Positions 33,634 to 42,833 of a stretch of 64,000 nucleotides of DNA are shown here, piece by piece. The stretch covers positions 9,638-73,637 of the forward strand of contig SFEA01000007.1 in NCBI GenBank assembly GCA_004557385.1, in the 5' to 3' direction. A program made the translations under genes and the position numbers. Source of the DNA: Bacteroidales bacterium (GTDB lineage Bacteria; Bacteroidota; Bacteroidia; Bacteroidales; Muribaculaceae). Each line of letters begins with the position of its first letter. Within the stretch, counting starts at the first letter, position 1. The notes under the pieces were generated by a model, which worked only from the letters and a program-made list of their open reading frames with translations, searched no databases and was not told where the DNA came from.

Positions 33634-33863
33634 GTTGGAAAAACGGCAGAAATAGGGCAAAAACATGTTGGAAAAACGGCAAAAATAGGGTTAAAACATG
33701 TTGGAAAAACGGAAAAAATAGGGCAAAACATGTTGGAAAAACGACAAAAATAGGGCTGAAAGATGTTGGAAAAACGGCAAAAATAGGGTCAAAACATGTT
33801 GGAAAAGTGGCAAAAATAGGGTTAAAATATGTTGGAAAAACGGCAAAAATAGGGCTGATGTTT
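33634..33863. repeat. Seven 32-33-bp tandem repeats downstream of the DUF4143 ATPase
   Basis: Units begin with GTTGGAAAAACGGCAAAAAT at 33634, 33667, 33700, 33732, 33765, 33798 and 33831. One unit is 32 bp, which shifts the frame, so it is unlikely to be coding. With the promoter array at 34041-34277 it makes up most of the 799-bp gap from 33530 to 34328. Confidence 0.9.
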
Positions 33864-34040
33864 ATTGAGCGACATGATGAAGCGCCGACGCACTACAAGG
33901 TGGATTTGACCGGGCTTGAATGAGGCCCAGCAAAGTATGCTTCGCCCATCGCCACAGCTTTCGGGCATTTCGGGCGAGGTGGCTTGGGGTGGCTGTGCAT
34001 CTTTATGGCGGCAAAGGGCTGATAAATGGTTTTTTTGTAG

Positions 34041-34277
34041 TATCTTTGCAGCTGGAAACTGCGAAAATAGGATGCGTTCGGCATAACGCTCAAGCTGCGC
34101 TTGGCTGTTCTGCGCTCACTGTCACTATCTTTGCAGTTGGAAACTGCGAAAATAGGATGCGTTCGGCATAACGCTCAAGCTGCGCTTGGCTGTTCTGCGC
34201 TCACTGTCACTATCTTTGCAGACGAAATCTGCGAAAATAGGATGCGTTCGGCATAACGCTCACTGTCACTATCTTTG
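34041..34277 (+). promoter_or_regulatory. Tandem promoter array upstream of ychF (four -7 boxes)
   Basis: TATCTTTG, a perfect TAnnTTTG box, occurs at 34041-34048, 34126-34133, 34211-34218 and 34270-34277 in near-identical repeat units of 85, 85 and 59 bp. For the second and third, TTGG lies 21 bp upstream, a plausible -33 element. The last unit lacks the 26 bp that include it. Confidence 0.75.
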
Positions 34278-34328
34278 CAGCTGGAAAATATTTACTGATA
34301 AAACAAATAAAATTTTTTAGATAGATAC

Positions 34329-35432
34329 ATGGCACTACAATGCGGCATTGTTGGACTGCCTAATGTGGGCAAGTCAACGCTTTTCAACTGTTTGTCGAAC
34401 GCTAAGGCGCAGTCGGCTAATTTCCCATTTTGCACCATTGAACCAAACGTCGGCGTGATAACCGTGCCCGACGAGCGACTCAACAAGTTGGCTGAGATAT
34501 GCAATCCGCAGCGCGTTGTCCCCACTACGGTGGAGATTGTTGACATTGCCGGCTTGGTGCAAGGCGCGTCGAAGGGCGAAGGCTTGGGCAACAAGTTCTT
34601 GGCTAACATCCGCGAAACAGATGCCATCATTCATGTGCTGCGCTGCTTCGACGACGACAACATCACTCACGTTAACGGTGACGTCGACCCGGTGCGCGAC
34701 AAGGAAATCATCGACTATGAGTTGCAGTTGAAGGACCTCGAAACCATCGAAGCCCGCATCACCAAGGTGGCTAAACAGGCTCAAACCGGCGGCGACAAGC
34801 AAGCCAAGCAGGCGTGGGAAGTGTATAAGCGTTACAAGGAAGCCCTCGAGCAAGGCAAGGCAGCCCGCACCGTTGAGCTTGAAAACAAGGACGAAGAGCG
34901 CATTGCTCACGACCTGTTCTTGCTCACCAACAAGCCGGTGCTGTATGTGTGCAACGTCGACGACAACAGCGCTGTCGATGGCAACAAATATGTAGATGCT
35001 GTGCGCGAAGCGGTGAAGGACGAGAATGCCGAGATTCTGATTCTTGCAGCAAAGACCGAATCGGAAATTGCCGAGTTCGACACTTATGAGGAGCGCCAGA
35101 TGTTCCTCAACGAGATTGGGCTGGAAGAATCGGGCGTGAACCGATTGATTAAGTCGGCATACGCACTGCTTGATTTGCAGACATTCCTCACAGCCGGACC
35201 GGACGAGGTGCGTGCCTGGACATTCCGAAAGGGCAGCAAGGCTCCGCAGTGTGCCGGTGTTATTCACTCCGACTTTGAGCGTGGCTTCATCCGCGCCGAG
35301 GTGATAAAGTACGACGACTATGTTGCCTACGGCAGCGAGGCCGCTGTGAAAGAAGCAGGCAAGATGGGTGTTGAAGGCAAGGAATATGTGGTGCAAGACG
35401 GCGACATCATGCATTTCCGCTTTAACGTCTGA
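34329..35432 (+). CDS. ychF: Redox-regulated ATPase YchF (OLA1/Obg family)
   Basis: 367 residues, full length. The P-loop GLPNVGKSTLFN is at the N-terminus. IVDIAGLVQGASKGEGLGN forms switch II, and NVDD stands at the G4 position, where ATP-preferring YchF proteins depart from NKxD. The C-terminal TGS domain has TFLTAGPDEVRAWTFRKG, CAGVIHSDFERGFIRAEV and DYVAYGSEAAVKEAGK. It is a ribosome-associated ATPase linked to stress responses. Confidence 0.97.
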   Translation: MALQCGIVGLPNVGKSTLFNCLSNAKAQSANFPFCTIEPNVGVITVPDERLNKLAEICNPQRVVPTTVEIVDIAGLVQGASKGEGLGNKFLANIRETDAIIHVLRCFDDDNITHVNGDVDPVRDKEIIDYELQLKDLETIEARITKVAKQAQTGGDKQAKQAWEVYKRYKEALEQGKAARTVELENKDEERIAHDLFLLTNKPVLYVCNVDDNSAVDGNKYVDAVREAVKDENAEILILAAKTESEIAEFDTYEERQMFLNEIGLEESGVNRLIKSAYALLDLQTFLTAGPDEVRAWTFRKGSKAPQCAGVIHSDFERGFIRAEVIKYDDYVAYGSEAAVKEAGKMGVEGKEYVVQDGDIMHFRFNV

Positions 35433-35504
35433 AAAGATGCTTGCGCCTGTGGCGAAGCGCTTGGGTCGACCAATTTAAAATAAGGATTGATAATAATTGC
35501 AAAG

Positions 35505-35544
35505 GCTCTCCGAGAAGGTGTATTCATTCTCCGAGAGCTTTTTT
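35505..35544 (+). terminator. Terminator after ychF
   Basis: GCTCTCCGAGAA pairs with TTCTCCGAGAGC (one mismatch), followed by TTTTTT. Confidence 0.85.
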
Positions 35545-35561
35545 GTGAGTGGTGAAGTCGG

Positions 35562-36635
35562 CTAAATTGATTGTATGGTTTGCAGGGTTTGATTAGCGAT
35601 GCTGTGCCAGTTGTATTCGCTGAGGTCATAGTGTATTCTTCCGATGGGATTTTTCAGCATCTGCTGAATGCCTAGCGCAAGCGATTGAGGATTCGCTTTC
35701 TCAACGTAGGATTCGGCTGGGAGCTCAATGAGGTGTGTTGCGGGAATGTCGGTTGCCACAATCGGTAGTGAATAATTCATTGCTTCGAGTAGCACCAAAG
35801 GGAAGCCTTCGTTTACCGACGAGAGGACATACATACGTGCGTGCGAATATAATTGTGCCAGATTGTTGCCGAATGTAAAACCTGTGAACACCACTTTCTT
35901 GTGGGTGTCGAGCGATTTTAATAGGTTAAAATAATGTGCGTCGTGGTCGCAGGCACCGGCAATAACAAGGTGTTTAACGTCGTCGATTTGGTTAACCGCC
36001 TCCACCAAATGCTCAAAACCTTTTTCCGGTGTTAATCTTCCAACAGCCAAGATATATTCGTTAGGTTTTATGCCAATTTGCTCAATGAAAGAGGTAGCTG
36101 TGGTTGGCTCGGTAGCTACAATCCCGTTTGGAATGAAGATGGATTTTTGCTGTATTCTATCAGAATATTTTGCCATCTGAAATTTGTTGACAAAAATCAC
36201 TTTGTTGACAGAGTTCAGCGATAGAAATTCGCTGAAGCGCAGGATGTTGCGTGCAATAAATCCCCATTTTTTGTGTTCGTAGTTGGGGCTGTGGTAGGTC
36301 ATCACTGTTTTTATGCCGGCAATGCGAAGTAAGGGCGCAAACATGCCCGGGCCAATGTTGTGAATATGCACATAGTCAGGGCGATGAAACAGAATGTGAA
36401 TCACGCACAGGAGTGTGTGAAAAACTGCTTCAAAACCCTTTATTCGAGTTGATGGAAGGTCGACAAACTCAATGTTTCCGAAATGTTTGTGCGACAATTC
36501 GGTTAAGTAAGGTTTTCGACGATATACACGAAGACTAACGTTTTGCATAAGCGGATAAAGGTTCTCGCTATGCATTTCCACACCACCTTGGATGCCAGGT
36601 AATCCTCTTATTCCTATGACTGCAATTGTTTTCAT
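35562..36635 (-). CDS. Glycosyltransferase, GT4 family
   Basis: 357 residues from ATG 36635 (MKTIAVIGIRGLPGIQGGVE); the frame extends 20 codons further but overlaps the upstream gene. GT-B fold: an N-terminal glycine loop GIRGLPGIQGGVE, AVGRLTPEKGFEHLVEA at the second Rossmann domain, and the EX7E motif in NEGFPLVLLEAM that binds the donor nucleotide sugar. It adds a sugar to a polysaccharide repeat unit at the inner membrane. It is 20 bp downstream of the radical SAM gene in the surface polysaccharide locus. Confidence 0.9.
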   Translation of the reverse strand: MKTIAVIGIRGLPGIQGGVEMHSENLYPLMQNVSLRVYRRKPYLTELSHKHFGNIEFVDLPSTRIKGFEAVFHTLLCVIHILFHRPDYVHIHNIGPGMFAPLLRIAGIKTVMTYHSPNYEHKKWGFIARNILRFSEFLSLNSVNKVIFVNKFQMAKYSDRIQQKSIFIPNGIVATEPTTATSFIEQIGIKPNEYILAVGRLTPEKGFEHLVEAVNQIDDVKHLVIAGACDHDAHYFNLLKSLDTHKKVVFTGFTFGNNLAQLYSHARMYVLSSVNEGFPLVLLEAMNYSLPIVATDIPATHLIELPAESYVEKANPQSLALGIQQMLKNPIGRIHYDLSEYNWHSIANQTLQTIQSI

Positions 36636-36655
36636 TGTAAAGGAATAGCGCACTA

Positions 36656-37663
36656 TTAATCCCAACAAAGGTCTTTGCCTTTGCGAATACGCCATTTGTT
36701 ACGAAGAATCCACTTGATTGGAATCCACGGGCGGCGAACCATATCGTGGCGTTCTGTGACAATAAAGGCACAATTACGCTTGCAGTTTTTCACCTTTTCG
36801 AGAGCTTCTTTTGCTTTGTCGCTGTTCATGATGTTCTCGAAAGAATCTTCTTTAATGTTGCCGATTACCCATTCTTCGCAAGAACCGTTGCAGGGCGATA
36901 CATTTCCCCACGGGTCGATGAAGAAGAAGTCGGTGAGGGCGCCGCAAGCAGGGCGGTATCCGGCATCGTCGCCGCGTAGACGGCGGTGAATCGAGCGGTT
37001 GAAATATGCTCTGCCATAGTCCTTAAGCTTGTTTTTCAAGCCGCGACGCTTTGAGGTGAGAAGTGCTTTTACAAACAACTCGTGCTGGCGTAACGCATCT
37101 TCGCTGACAATCTGGTTGTCGTCCTTGTGGAAATACCACGAGTTGTGGACGGCAGAGTTGCCTAATTCCACATCAAGAGCAACGCACAACTCATAAAGGT
37201 GAAGCAAATCCTTATAGTTGTCGGGTGAAATTACCACTGAAAAACCAATGTTTTTGCATTTTGTTTTTTTCAGTTCGAGCATTGTGCGCAGTGCGTGGTC
37301 GAAACCGTTCACGATTCCTCGTTTTGTGTCGTTGATGTGCGGCAAGCCTTCCACACTCACGCGAATGAGTATGTTTGGATATTTGTTGGCGAGTTCAACA
37401 ATTTTTTCGGTGTTATATCCATTGGTGCTGAGTTCAAGAAGTGACGATTTGGGATATAGAATCTCAAAAATCTTGTCGATATCTTTGCGCAGAGTGGCTT
37501 CTCCGCCGGTGATGTTGATGCGTAGCCCTGCAGGGAGCTTTTTGTAATATTCGCAATCGATTTCCTCATCCGGATGAGTTTGGTGTTTCCAGATGTTGCA
37601 CATGTTGCATTTCGCATTGCAGCGGAATGTGGTTATCAGGCTTCCTTGTACTATATTTTTCAT
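36656..37663 (-). CDS. Radical SAM/SPASM domain protein in polysaccharide locus
   Basis: 335 residues. The radical SAM cluster motif CNAKCNMC (CxxxCxxC) is near residues 14-21, with NITGGEATL after it. A C-terminal SPASM-like region has CGALTDFFFIDPWGNVSPCNG and NCKRNCAF for extra Fe-S clusters. Such enzymes modify peptides or sugars by radical chemistry. Here the neighbours are glycosyltransferases, so a sugar or lipid-linked glycan may be the substrate, but this is a guess. No small precursor peptide gene was noticed beside it. Confidence 0.85.
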   Translation of the reverse strand: MKNIVQGSLITTFRCNAKCNMCNIWKHQTHPDEEIDCEYYKKLPAGLRINITGGEATLRKDIDKIFEILYPKSSLLELSTNGYNTEKIVELANKYPNILIRVSVEGLPHINDTKRGIVNGFDHALRTMLELKKTKCKNIGFSVVISPDNYKDLLHLYELCVALDVELGNSAVHNSWYFHKDDNQIVSEDALRQHELFVKALLTSKRRGLKNKLKDYGRAYFNRSIHRRLRGDDAGYRPACGALTDFFFIDPWGNVSPCNGSCEEWVIGNIKEDSFENIMNSDKAKEALEKVKNCKRNCAFIVTERHDMVRRPWIPIKWILRNKWRIRKGKDLCWD

Positions 37664-37727
37664 TTTTTTCTTGTAGTCGAGTTGATAATTATTAAACGTG
37701 AAATAATCAAGATTATTATTTGTTATG

Positions 37728-38939
37728 TTAAAATACCTTTTTCGAGTTGTAAATCTCCGACAGCAGTTTCAGGTGCTGCTCGGGAGAGAATCGGGTGATG
37801 GCATCGGCTTGGATGGCGTTGTTGTCCCACCGGCTGGCGAGTGCCTGTTCGATGGCTGTTTGCAGCCCGGCAACGTCTTTGGGTGCGAACACTATGCCCG
37901 ATGTGGGCGTGATGAGTTCGGGGATGCCACCGTTGCGGGCACCAATCACGGGCGTTCCGGCGCAAAGCGACTCTATCACGCCGAGCGGATTGTTTTCGTA
38001 ACATTCCGATGGCATGATTGATGCGTAGCTGGTGCTGAGCAGCCGGCTCACTTCATCGGCGTTAAGGCGTCCCAAAAACCGGATGTTGCTGCAGGCGGCA
38101 TATTTTGCTTTGAGTTCGGTGGCAAGTGGGCCGTCGCCGGCAACGAGCAGCGGGTAGGGCAGACGCGAAGCGGCTTCAATCATTGTAGCCACACCTTTTT
38201 CGTGCGAAAGGCGACCAACATAGCATAGCTGTTTGCGGCGAGCTGTTTGCGCGGCATTGGCAAACGACTGCAGTTTCACGGGGTCGACAAAGTTGCACAC
38301 CACATGCAGCTTGCTTTGTGCGAATCCGCCTTGCGCCATTTTCGTTGCCATGAATTGGCTGGGGCAGATAAAGGCGTGGGTGCAGCGTTCCAGTCGGCTT
38401 CGGTTCCACTTCATAGCTTCGATGTAAGCCAGAGCGCTGGCGGCAAGCGAGCCCTTCATGCATCGCATGTCAAGCACTTGCTTCTTGTTGTGGAAGCATA
38501 GTTCGCAAGGTTCGCCATTGCGCAGGCAGGAGTATGATGGGCACAGCAGTTTATAGTCGTGCAAGGTCCACACCACGCGGCAGCCGGCTTTGTGAGCCAT
38601 TTCGGCAACCACCGGCGACAGATAGCTGTGTATGTTTCCCAGGTGAACCACATCGGGGCGGAAGTCGTGCAGGATGCGGGCAAACGATGTGCGAATGTCG
38701 CCCAATCCCAGCGTGCGCTGCAATGCCTTGAGCTTGCCTTTGACGCCGCCGCCCGAGAATGATATTTCGGGTGCGAAATATTTTGAGTAGGGTGATGCAA
38801 AATTGTCGGGATACGCCATGGCAAACACAGCCACTTCGTAGCCGTTTGCTTGGAGTAGATGCTCAAGGTTGATGGTGGCAACGCAGTCGCCGCCGCGGTT
38901 ATAGTAGAATTTGTTTACTAATAGAATTCGTTTAGACAT
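37728..38939 (-). CDS. Glycosyltransferase, GT4 family
   Basis: 403 residues. It opens ILLVNKFYYNRGGDCVATINL, the acceptor-side glycine loop. It contains a Cys-rich insertion (CPSYSCLRNGEPCELCFHNK, about residues 133-152) common in GT4 enzymes of capsule loci. The donor site has YVGRLSHEKGVATMIEA and the EX7E motif SECYENNPLGVIESL. Cytoplasmic face of the membrane; sugar specificity unknown. It lies upstream of the radical SAM gene on the same strand, 64 bp away. Confidence 0.9.
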   Translation of the reverse strand: MSKRILLVNKFYYNRGGDCVATINLEHLLQANGYEVAVFAMAYPDNFASPYSKYFAPEISFSGGGVKGKLKALQRTLGLGDIRTSFARILHDFRPDVVHLGNIHSYLSPVVAEMAHKAGCRVVWTLHDYKLLCPSYSCLRNGEPCELCFHNKKQVLDMRCMKGSLAASALAYIEAMKWNRSRLERCTHAFICPSQFMATKMAQGGFAQSKLHVVCNFVDPVKLQSFANAAQTARRKQLCYVGRLSHEKGVATMIEAASRLPYPLLVAGDGPLATELKAKYAACSNIRFLGRLNADEVSRLLSTSYASIMPSECYENNPLGVIESLCAGTPVIGARNGGIPELITPTSGIVFAPKDVAGLQTAIEQALASRWDNNAIQADAITRFSPEQHLKLLSEIYNSKKVF

Positions 38940-39093
38940 AAATCGGTTTTATCAAGTTTCTTCATAATTATAAAACATTTTGTAGTGTGAAATATTGTGC
39001 ATGAATTGCAATAAATCGGTAAAATGTTCCGTTTAAACTATTGAATTGTAAACGCTGTGATTGTTGGCAGATATTAAGACGCAAAATAGGGCA

Positions 39094-40488
39094 ATGCAGA
39101 TGCTTCGTAATCTGGGGATTTATGCTGTAGGCAGCATAGGTTCTCGGCTTATGACTTTTTTGCTTGTGCCAATCTACAGCTTTTTTATCGCACCGAGCGA
39201 GTTTGGCTACTACGACATTTGTTTTGTGGTGGCAATGTTTGCGGTGCCAATCATTTCGATGCAGCTGCGAGATGGCGCTTTCAGGTATTTGCTCGATGCC
39301 ACGACTGATGAAGAGCGCACCCGAGTAGTTACATTTACGATGGTGGCAATGCTGCGCAACATTTGTGCATGCCTGGTGCTTGGAGTGGCAGCGCATTTGC
39401 TGTTCGATATCCGATGCATGTGGTATACACTGGTGTTTGCCTGCGTTTTTGCCTTATTCGAGGTGGTTCAGCAAATGCTGCGTGGCTTAGGTCACAACAA
39501 GCTGTTTGCCGGCTGCGGCATCTTGTCATCGTTCCTCATATTTGCTATAAGTGTTCCGCTTGTGGTATGGACTGATATGGGCATTGAAGGCGTGTTTGTG
39601 GGTAATATTGCTGCACGGATTATTGCTATGTTGTTTGCCGAATGGCGTGTGGGTGTCTTTAGTAAATTCATGCGTAGCAATGTTGATTATAAGGCAGTAG
39701 GACGCGAGGTGATTCGTTTCAGCAGCCCATTACTGGTGGTAAACATGATTCTAATAATTATATCTTCAGGAAACAGATTTTTCATTGAGCATTATTTGGG
39801 ACTACACGATAATGGTTTGTATGCAGTGGCTGTTAAGTTTGCTTCAATACTTGAGGCGATTGCGTTTATATTTATACAGGCATGGCAAGAAACGGCAATA
39901 CGGCAATACGGCGATGCTGACCACGATGCGTTTTATTCCAAGATATTGAATGCTTATTTATGGGTGCTTGTTGCGTTTGTGGTGAGTATTTCGTATGTTA
40001 CAAGATTACTTAATAACTATTTTATTGGTGTTGAATATCAGGATAGTATTTGCCTAATTTTGCCTCAGTGTTTGGCGTCGGCAATACTAAACTTGGTGTT
40101 TTTTTATGATATGGGATATCAATGCTCGAAGAATACCTCACGCCAGCTGCCGTGTTTGATAACTGCTTTGTTAGTATCGCTGACTTCAAACTACTATTTT
40201 ACTATTTGGTGGGGATTGTATGGCATTTTGGCAAGCATCAATGTCACATATCTGTTTATGCTTGTGTATAAGATGATTGACACCCGCCGATATATGAAGT
40301 TGCGCATCGAGCCTCGTTCGGTGGCAATGCTCGGTTTGCTGTTACTTAGCGGAGCGATGTATTATGTCATTCACAATAATATATTAGTTGCCGTATATTT
40401 TGCTCTTGTGTTAATGGCGATGGCGGTGTGTTGCCCGGCATCGGTGAAGCAAATGTTGGCTGACAAACTACGACGAAACAAAGCATAA
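39094..40488 (+). CDS. Oligosaccharide flippase family protein (Wzx-like)
   Basis: 464 residues from ATG 39094; a TTG at 39061 is in frame but weak. It has twelve or more hydrophobic helices, starting MLRNLGIYAVGSIGSRLMTFLLVPIYS, the pattern of the MATE/PST polysaccharide flippase superfamily. It would move lipid-linked repeat units across the inner membrane for the Wzy pathway. The next gene starts on its stop codon (TAATG), so the two are coupled. Confidence 0.88.
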   Translation: MQMLRNLGIYAVGSIGSRLMTFLLVPIYSFFIAPSEFGYYDICFVVAMFAVPIISMQLRDGAFRYLLDATTDEERTRVVTFTMVAMLRNICACLVLGVAAHLLFDIRCMWYTLVFACVFALFEVVQQMLRGLGHNKLFAGCGILSSFLIFAISVPLVVWTDMGIEGVFVGNIAARIIAMLFAEWRVGVFSKFMRSNVDYKAVGREVIRFSSPLLVVNMILIIISSGNRFFIEHYLGLHDNGLYAVAVKFASILEAIAFIFIQAWQETAIRQYGDADHDAFYSKILNAYLWVLVAFVVSISYVTRLLNNYFIGVEYQDSICLILPQCLASAILNLVFFYDMGYQCSKNTSRQLPCLITALLVSLTSNYYFTIWWGLYGILASINVTYLFMLVYKMIDTRRYMKLRIEPRSVAMLGLLLLSGAMYYVIHNNILVAVYFALVLMAMAVCCPASVKQMLADKLRRNKA

Positions 40489-41555
40489 TGAAGATATTGT
40501 TTATACCAAACTGGAATGTGAAGCGACTTGCCGAGGACGACTCCTCGCTTCAGGCACCCGACAAATACGTCAACGGGCATCCGTATTGGTTCTTCAGATA
40601 TTTCCCTAAAGACACGCAGGTAGATATTATCGACATTGGCGCAAAAACGTGGTTCCGAAAGATTGAGAGAAAAATTAAATTCTACATTCAACAGCCCATC
40701 AAGGCTTTTCGGGTTCGCAACAACTATGATTTGGTGGTGTCGCACGGCGCTCAAAGCGGATTGGTGTACGAACTGTTAACGTCGTTTGTAAAGCGTAAGC
40801 CCAAGCACTTGATGTTTGACATAGGCGGATTGAACGGTTCGCGAATCAACCACTACGAAACGCCGCTCATTCGCTACGCCTTGCGCCGTTCGCCGGCAAT
40901 CATTGTGCATTCGTCGCGCCAGTTGTCGCTTTATCGCAACCATTATCCCAATCTGGTTGCTAAATCCTCTTTCATTCCGTTTGGCGCCGATTTCAACTAC
41001 TTCGACCGCGGACTGGAGATACATTTCAGCCATCGCATAGTGGCGTTCGGATATATGAAACGCGATTTTGCTACACTGTGCAAAGCGTTCGACGAGCTGA
41101 ACGACAGCAAATATGAACTTTACATCATTGGCGACACTTCGCTTGCCGATGAATACAGCCATAACAGAAAGATTATATTTCACGGAAAGATGCCGATTGA
41201 CCATTTGGTGCAATTCATCCTTGGAAGTGCTTTTGTAGTAATTCCGTTGCCCGAATATCTCTATTCCTACGGGCAGATGAGCTTCTTGCAGAGCATGGCA
41301 TTGCGCAAACCTATAGTGGTGACCGACACTACAAGTTCGCACGACTATGTGAGCGGTATTCCCGGCGTGCTTTCGCCAAAGCCCTACGACGTAGCTGACA
41401 TGAAGCGATGCCTTTCCGAGATGATGAGCAAAAACAAGGGCGAACTGATGTATATGGGGCTTATGAATGCCGAGCATGTGCGTAACGACCTCAGTGAACG
41501 GGTTATGGGAGAACGAATCTACCGTTTTGTAGAGAAGATAATGAACGAAGATTGA
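40488..41555 (+). CDS. Glycosyltransferase, GT4-like
   Basis: 355 residues. The start ATG shares one base with the stop of the flippase gene. A GT-B-like layout is visible: an N-terminal KILFIPNWNVKRL strand, central VVSHGAQSG and DIGGLNGSRI, a second domain with AFGYMKRDFATLCKAFDEL, and a late EYLYSYGQMSFLQSMALRKP where a conserved EX7E would lie, here less canonical. It probably adds one residue of the repeat unit. Family placement is by eye. Confidence 0.78.
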   Translation: MKILFIPNWNVKRLAEDDSSLQAPDKYVNGHPYWFFRYFPKDTQVDIIDIGAKTWFRKIERKIKFYIQQPIKAFRVRNNYDLVVSHGAQSGLVYELLTSFVKRKPKHLMFDIGGLNGSRINHYETPLIRYALRRSPAIIVHSSRQLSLYRNHYPNLVAKSSFIPFGADFNYFDRGLEIHFSHRIVAFGYMKRDFATLCKAFDELNDSKYELYIIGDTSLADEYSHNRKIIFHGKMPIDHLVQFILGSAFVVIPLPEYLYSYGQMSFLQSMALRKPIVVTDTTSSHDYVSGIPGVLSPKPYDVADMKRCLSEMMSKNKGELMYMGLMNAEHVRNDLSERVMGERIYRFVEKIMNED

Positions 41556-41612
41556 ATCCTTAGAGATATTGTTTTCTTTGTTAAGTGAATATAGTTTGCG
41601 GTGAATAGCGCG

Positions 41613-41694
41613 ATTATTCTCCGCATTTTTGCGTAGAATAATGCTGATTTTCACCTTAAATTATTGCAAATAATGCGTAGAATGTATATATTTG
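41613..41694 (+). promoter_or_regulatory. Promoter of the second Fic gene with palindromic operator
   Basis: TTG (41664-41666), 20 bp, TATATTTG (41687-41694) forms the promoter. Upstream lies a long palindrome, ATTATTCT-N-CGC (41613-41624) against GCG-N-AGAATAAT (41631-41642). A half copy GCGTAGAAT (41675-41683) sits between -33 and -7, where a bound protein would block the promoter. Confidence 0.7.
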
Positions 41695-41713
41695 TCGCAA
41701 AATATCAGATATT

Positions 41714-42829
41714 ATGGCGACAAAATATATATGGCAAAACGAAGATTGGCCCAGAATGAGGTGGAATGATGGCAGGTTGGTGAATTTACTATCAGAAGTT
41801 AATCAGCTTCGGGGTACGTTGTTAGGGCGTGTTTCAATGTTTAGATTGGAGCAACAGAATGCAACGCTGCTTGAAGCAATGTCGCAAGAGATGATGCATT
41901 CTGCTGAGATTGAAGGCGAGCGGCTGAATCGCGATAGTGTGCGCTCGTCGCTTGCAAGGCATCTTGGGTTGAATTATGCAGGAGCGATAAAAAACGATTA
42001 TTATACAGAAGGGGTGGTGAGTGCTATGTTAGACGCCACGTGCAACTATAGTTCAGAGGTCGACGAGAATCGCCTTTTTGCTTGGCACGCAGCGTTGTTC
42101 CCTAACGGATATAGTGGAATGTATAAGATTGATGTAGCACAATGGCGCAGAGGTGATAGTCCCATGCAGGTGGTTTCAGGGGCTATGGGTCACGAGAAAG
42201 TGCATTATGAGGCTCCCGAGAGCGCCGACGTTCCACTAATGATGAAGGACTTTTTGGCATGGGTTAATGATGATGCATTGATAGTTGACCCGCTTGTGAA
42301 AGCTGCAGTGGCACATTTGTGGTTTGTAACCATACATCCTTTTGATGATGGAAATGGGCGTATATGCCGCACCATTACCGAACTGTTGTTGTCGCGTGCC
42401 GATGGGACAAGCCAGCGATATTATAGTCTTTCGTCTTTTCTTTTGAAGCATCGGAATGATTATTATAACCATCTTGAGATGTCGCAAAAAGGTGGGCTTG
42501 ATGTCTCTGATTGGGTGTTGTGGTTCGTGTCTGCCATTAAGCAGGCTATCGAAGATGCTTTAAGCGAGACACAACGTGTGGTCGACAAGATTCGTTTTTG
42601 GGATGTATATGGTGATATTGAGTTTAATCCGCGACAAAGAAAGGTTATTAACATGATGCTTGATGGTTTTGAAGGAAAACTGAATTCTTCGAAATGGTAT
42701 AAGATAAATCATTGCTCGCAGGATACTGCATTACGCGACATAACCGATTTGCTGAGGAAAGGTATTCTCCGCAAATCGGCTATGGGCGGTCGTAGCACAA
42801 GCTACGAGTTGGTTTCAGTATCGAAATAG
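41714..42829 (+). CDS. Fic family protein (DUF4172-Fic-winged helix), autoinhibited class
   Basis: 371 residues. The N-terminal DUF4172-like part has YIWQNEDWPRMRWND. The inhibitory helix is SAEIEG (63-68), the Fic loop HPFDDGNGR (208-216), and a C-terminal winged helix (about 295-365) ends GGRSTSYELV. It shares architecture with the Fic protein at 14780-16084 but lacks its extra tail. The start follows the -7 box by about 19 bp. It interrupts the polysaccharide locus, is AT-rich, and converges on the chain-length gene with a 4-bp gap. Confidence 0.88.
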   Translation: MATKYIWQNEDWPRMRWNDGRLVNLLSEVNQLRGTLLGRVSMFRLEQQNATLLEAMSQEMMHSAEIEGERLNRDSVRSSLARHLGLNYAGAIKNDYYTEGVVSAMLDATCNYSSEVDENRLFAWHAALFPNGYSGMYKIDVAQWRRGDSPMQVVSGAMGHEKVHYEAPESADVPLMMKDFLAWVNDDALIVDPLVKAAVAHLWFVTIHPFDDGNGRICRTITELLLSRADGTSQRYYSLSSFLLKHRNDYYNHLEMSQKGGLDVSDWVLWFVSAIKQAIEDALSETQRVVDKIRFWDVYGDIEFNPRQRKVINMMLDGFEGKLNSSKWYKINHCSQDTALRDITDLLRKGILRKSAMGGRSTSYELVSVSK

Positions 42830-42833
42830 TAGT

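Noticed and set aside
33555..33923. 122-residue ORF with repeated CWKNGKNR and VGKTAKIG segments
   Set aside because: It is a reading through the 33-bp tandem array; one 32-bp unit shifts the frame between two repeat peptides, and there is no promoter or conserved domain.
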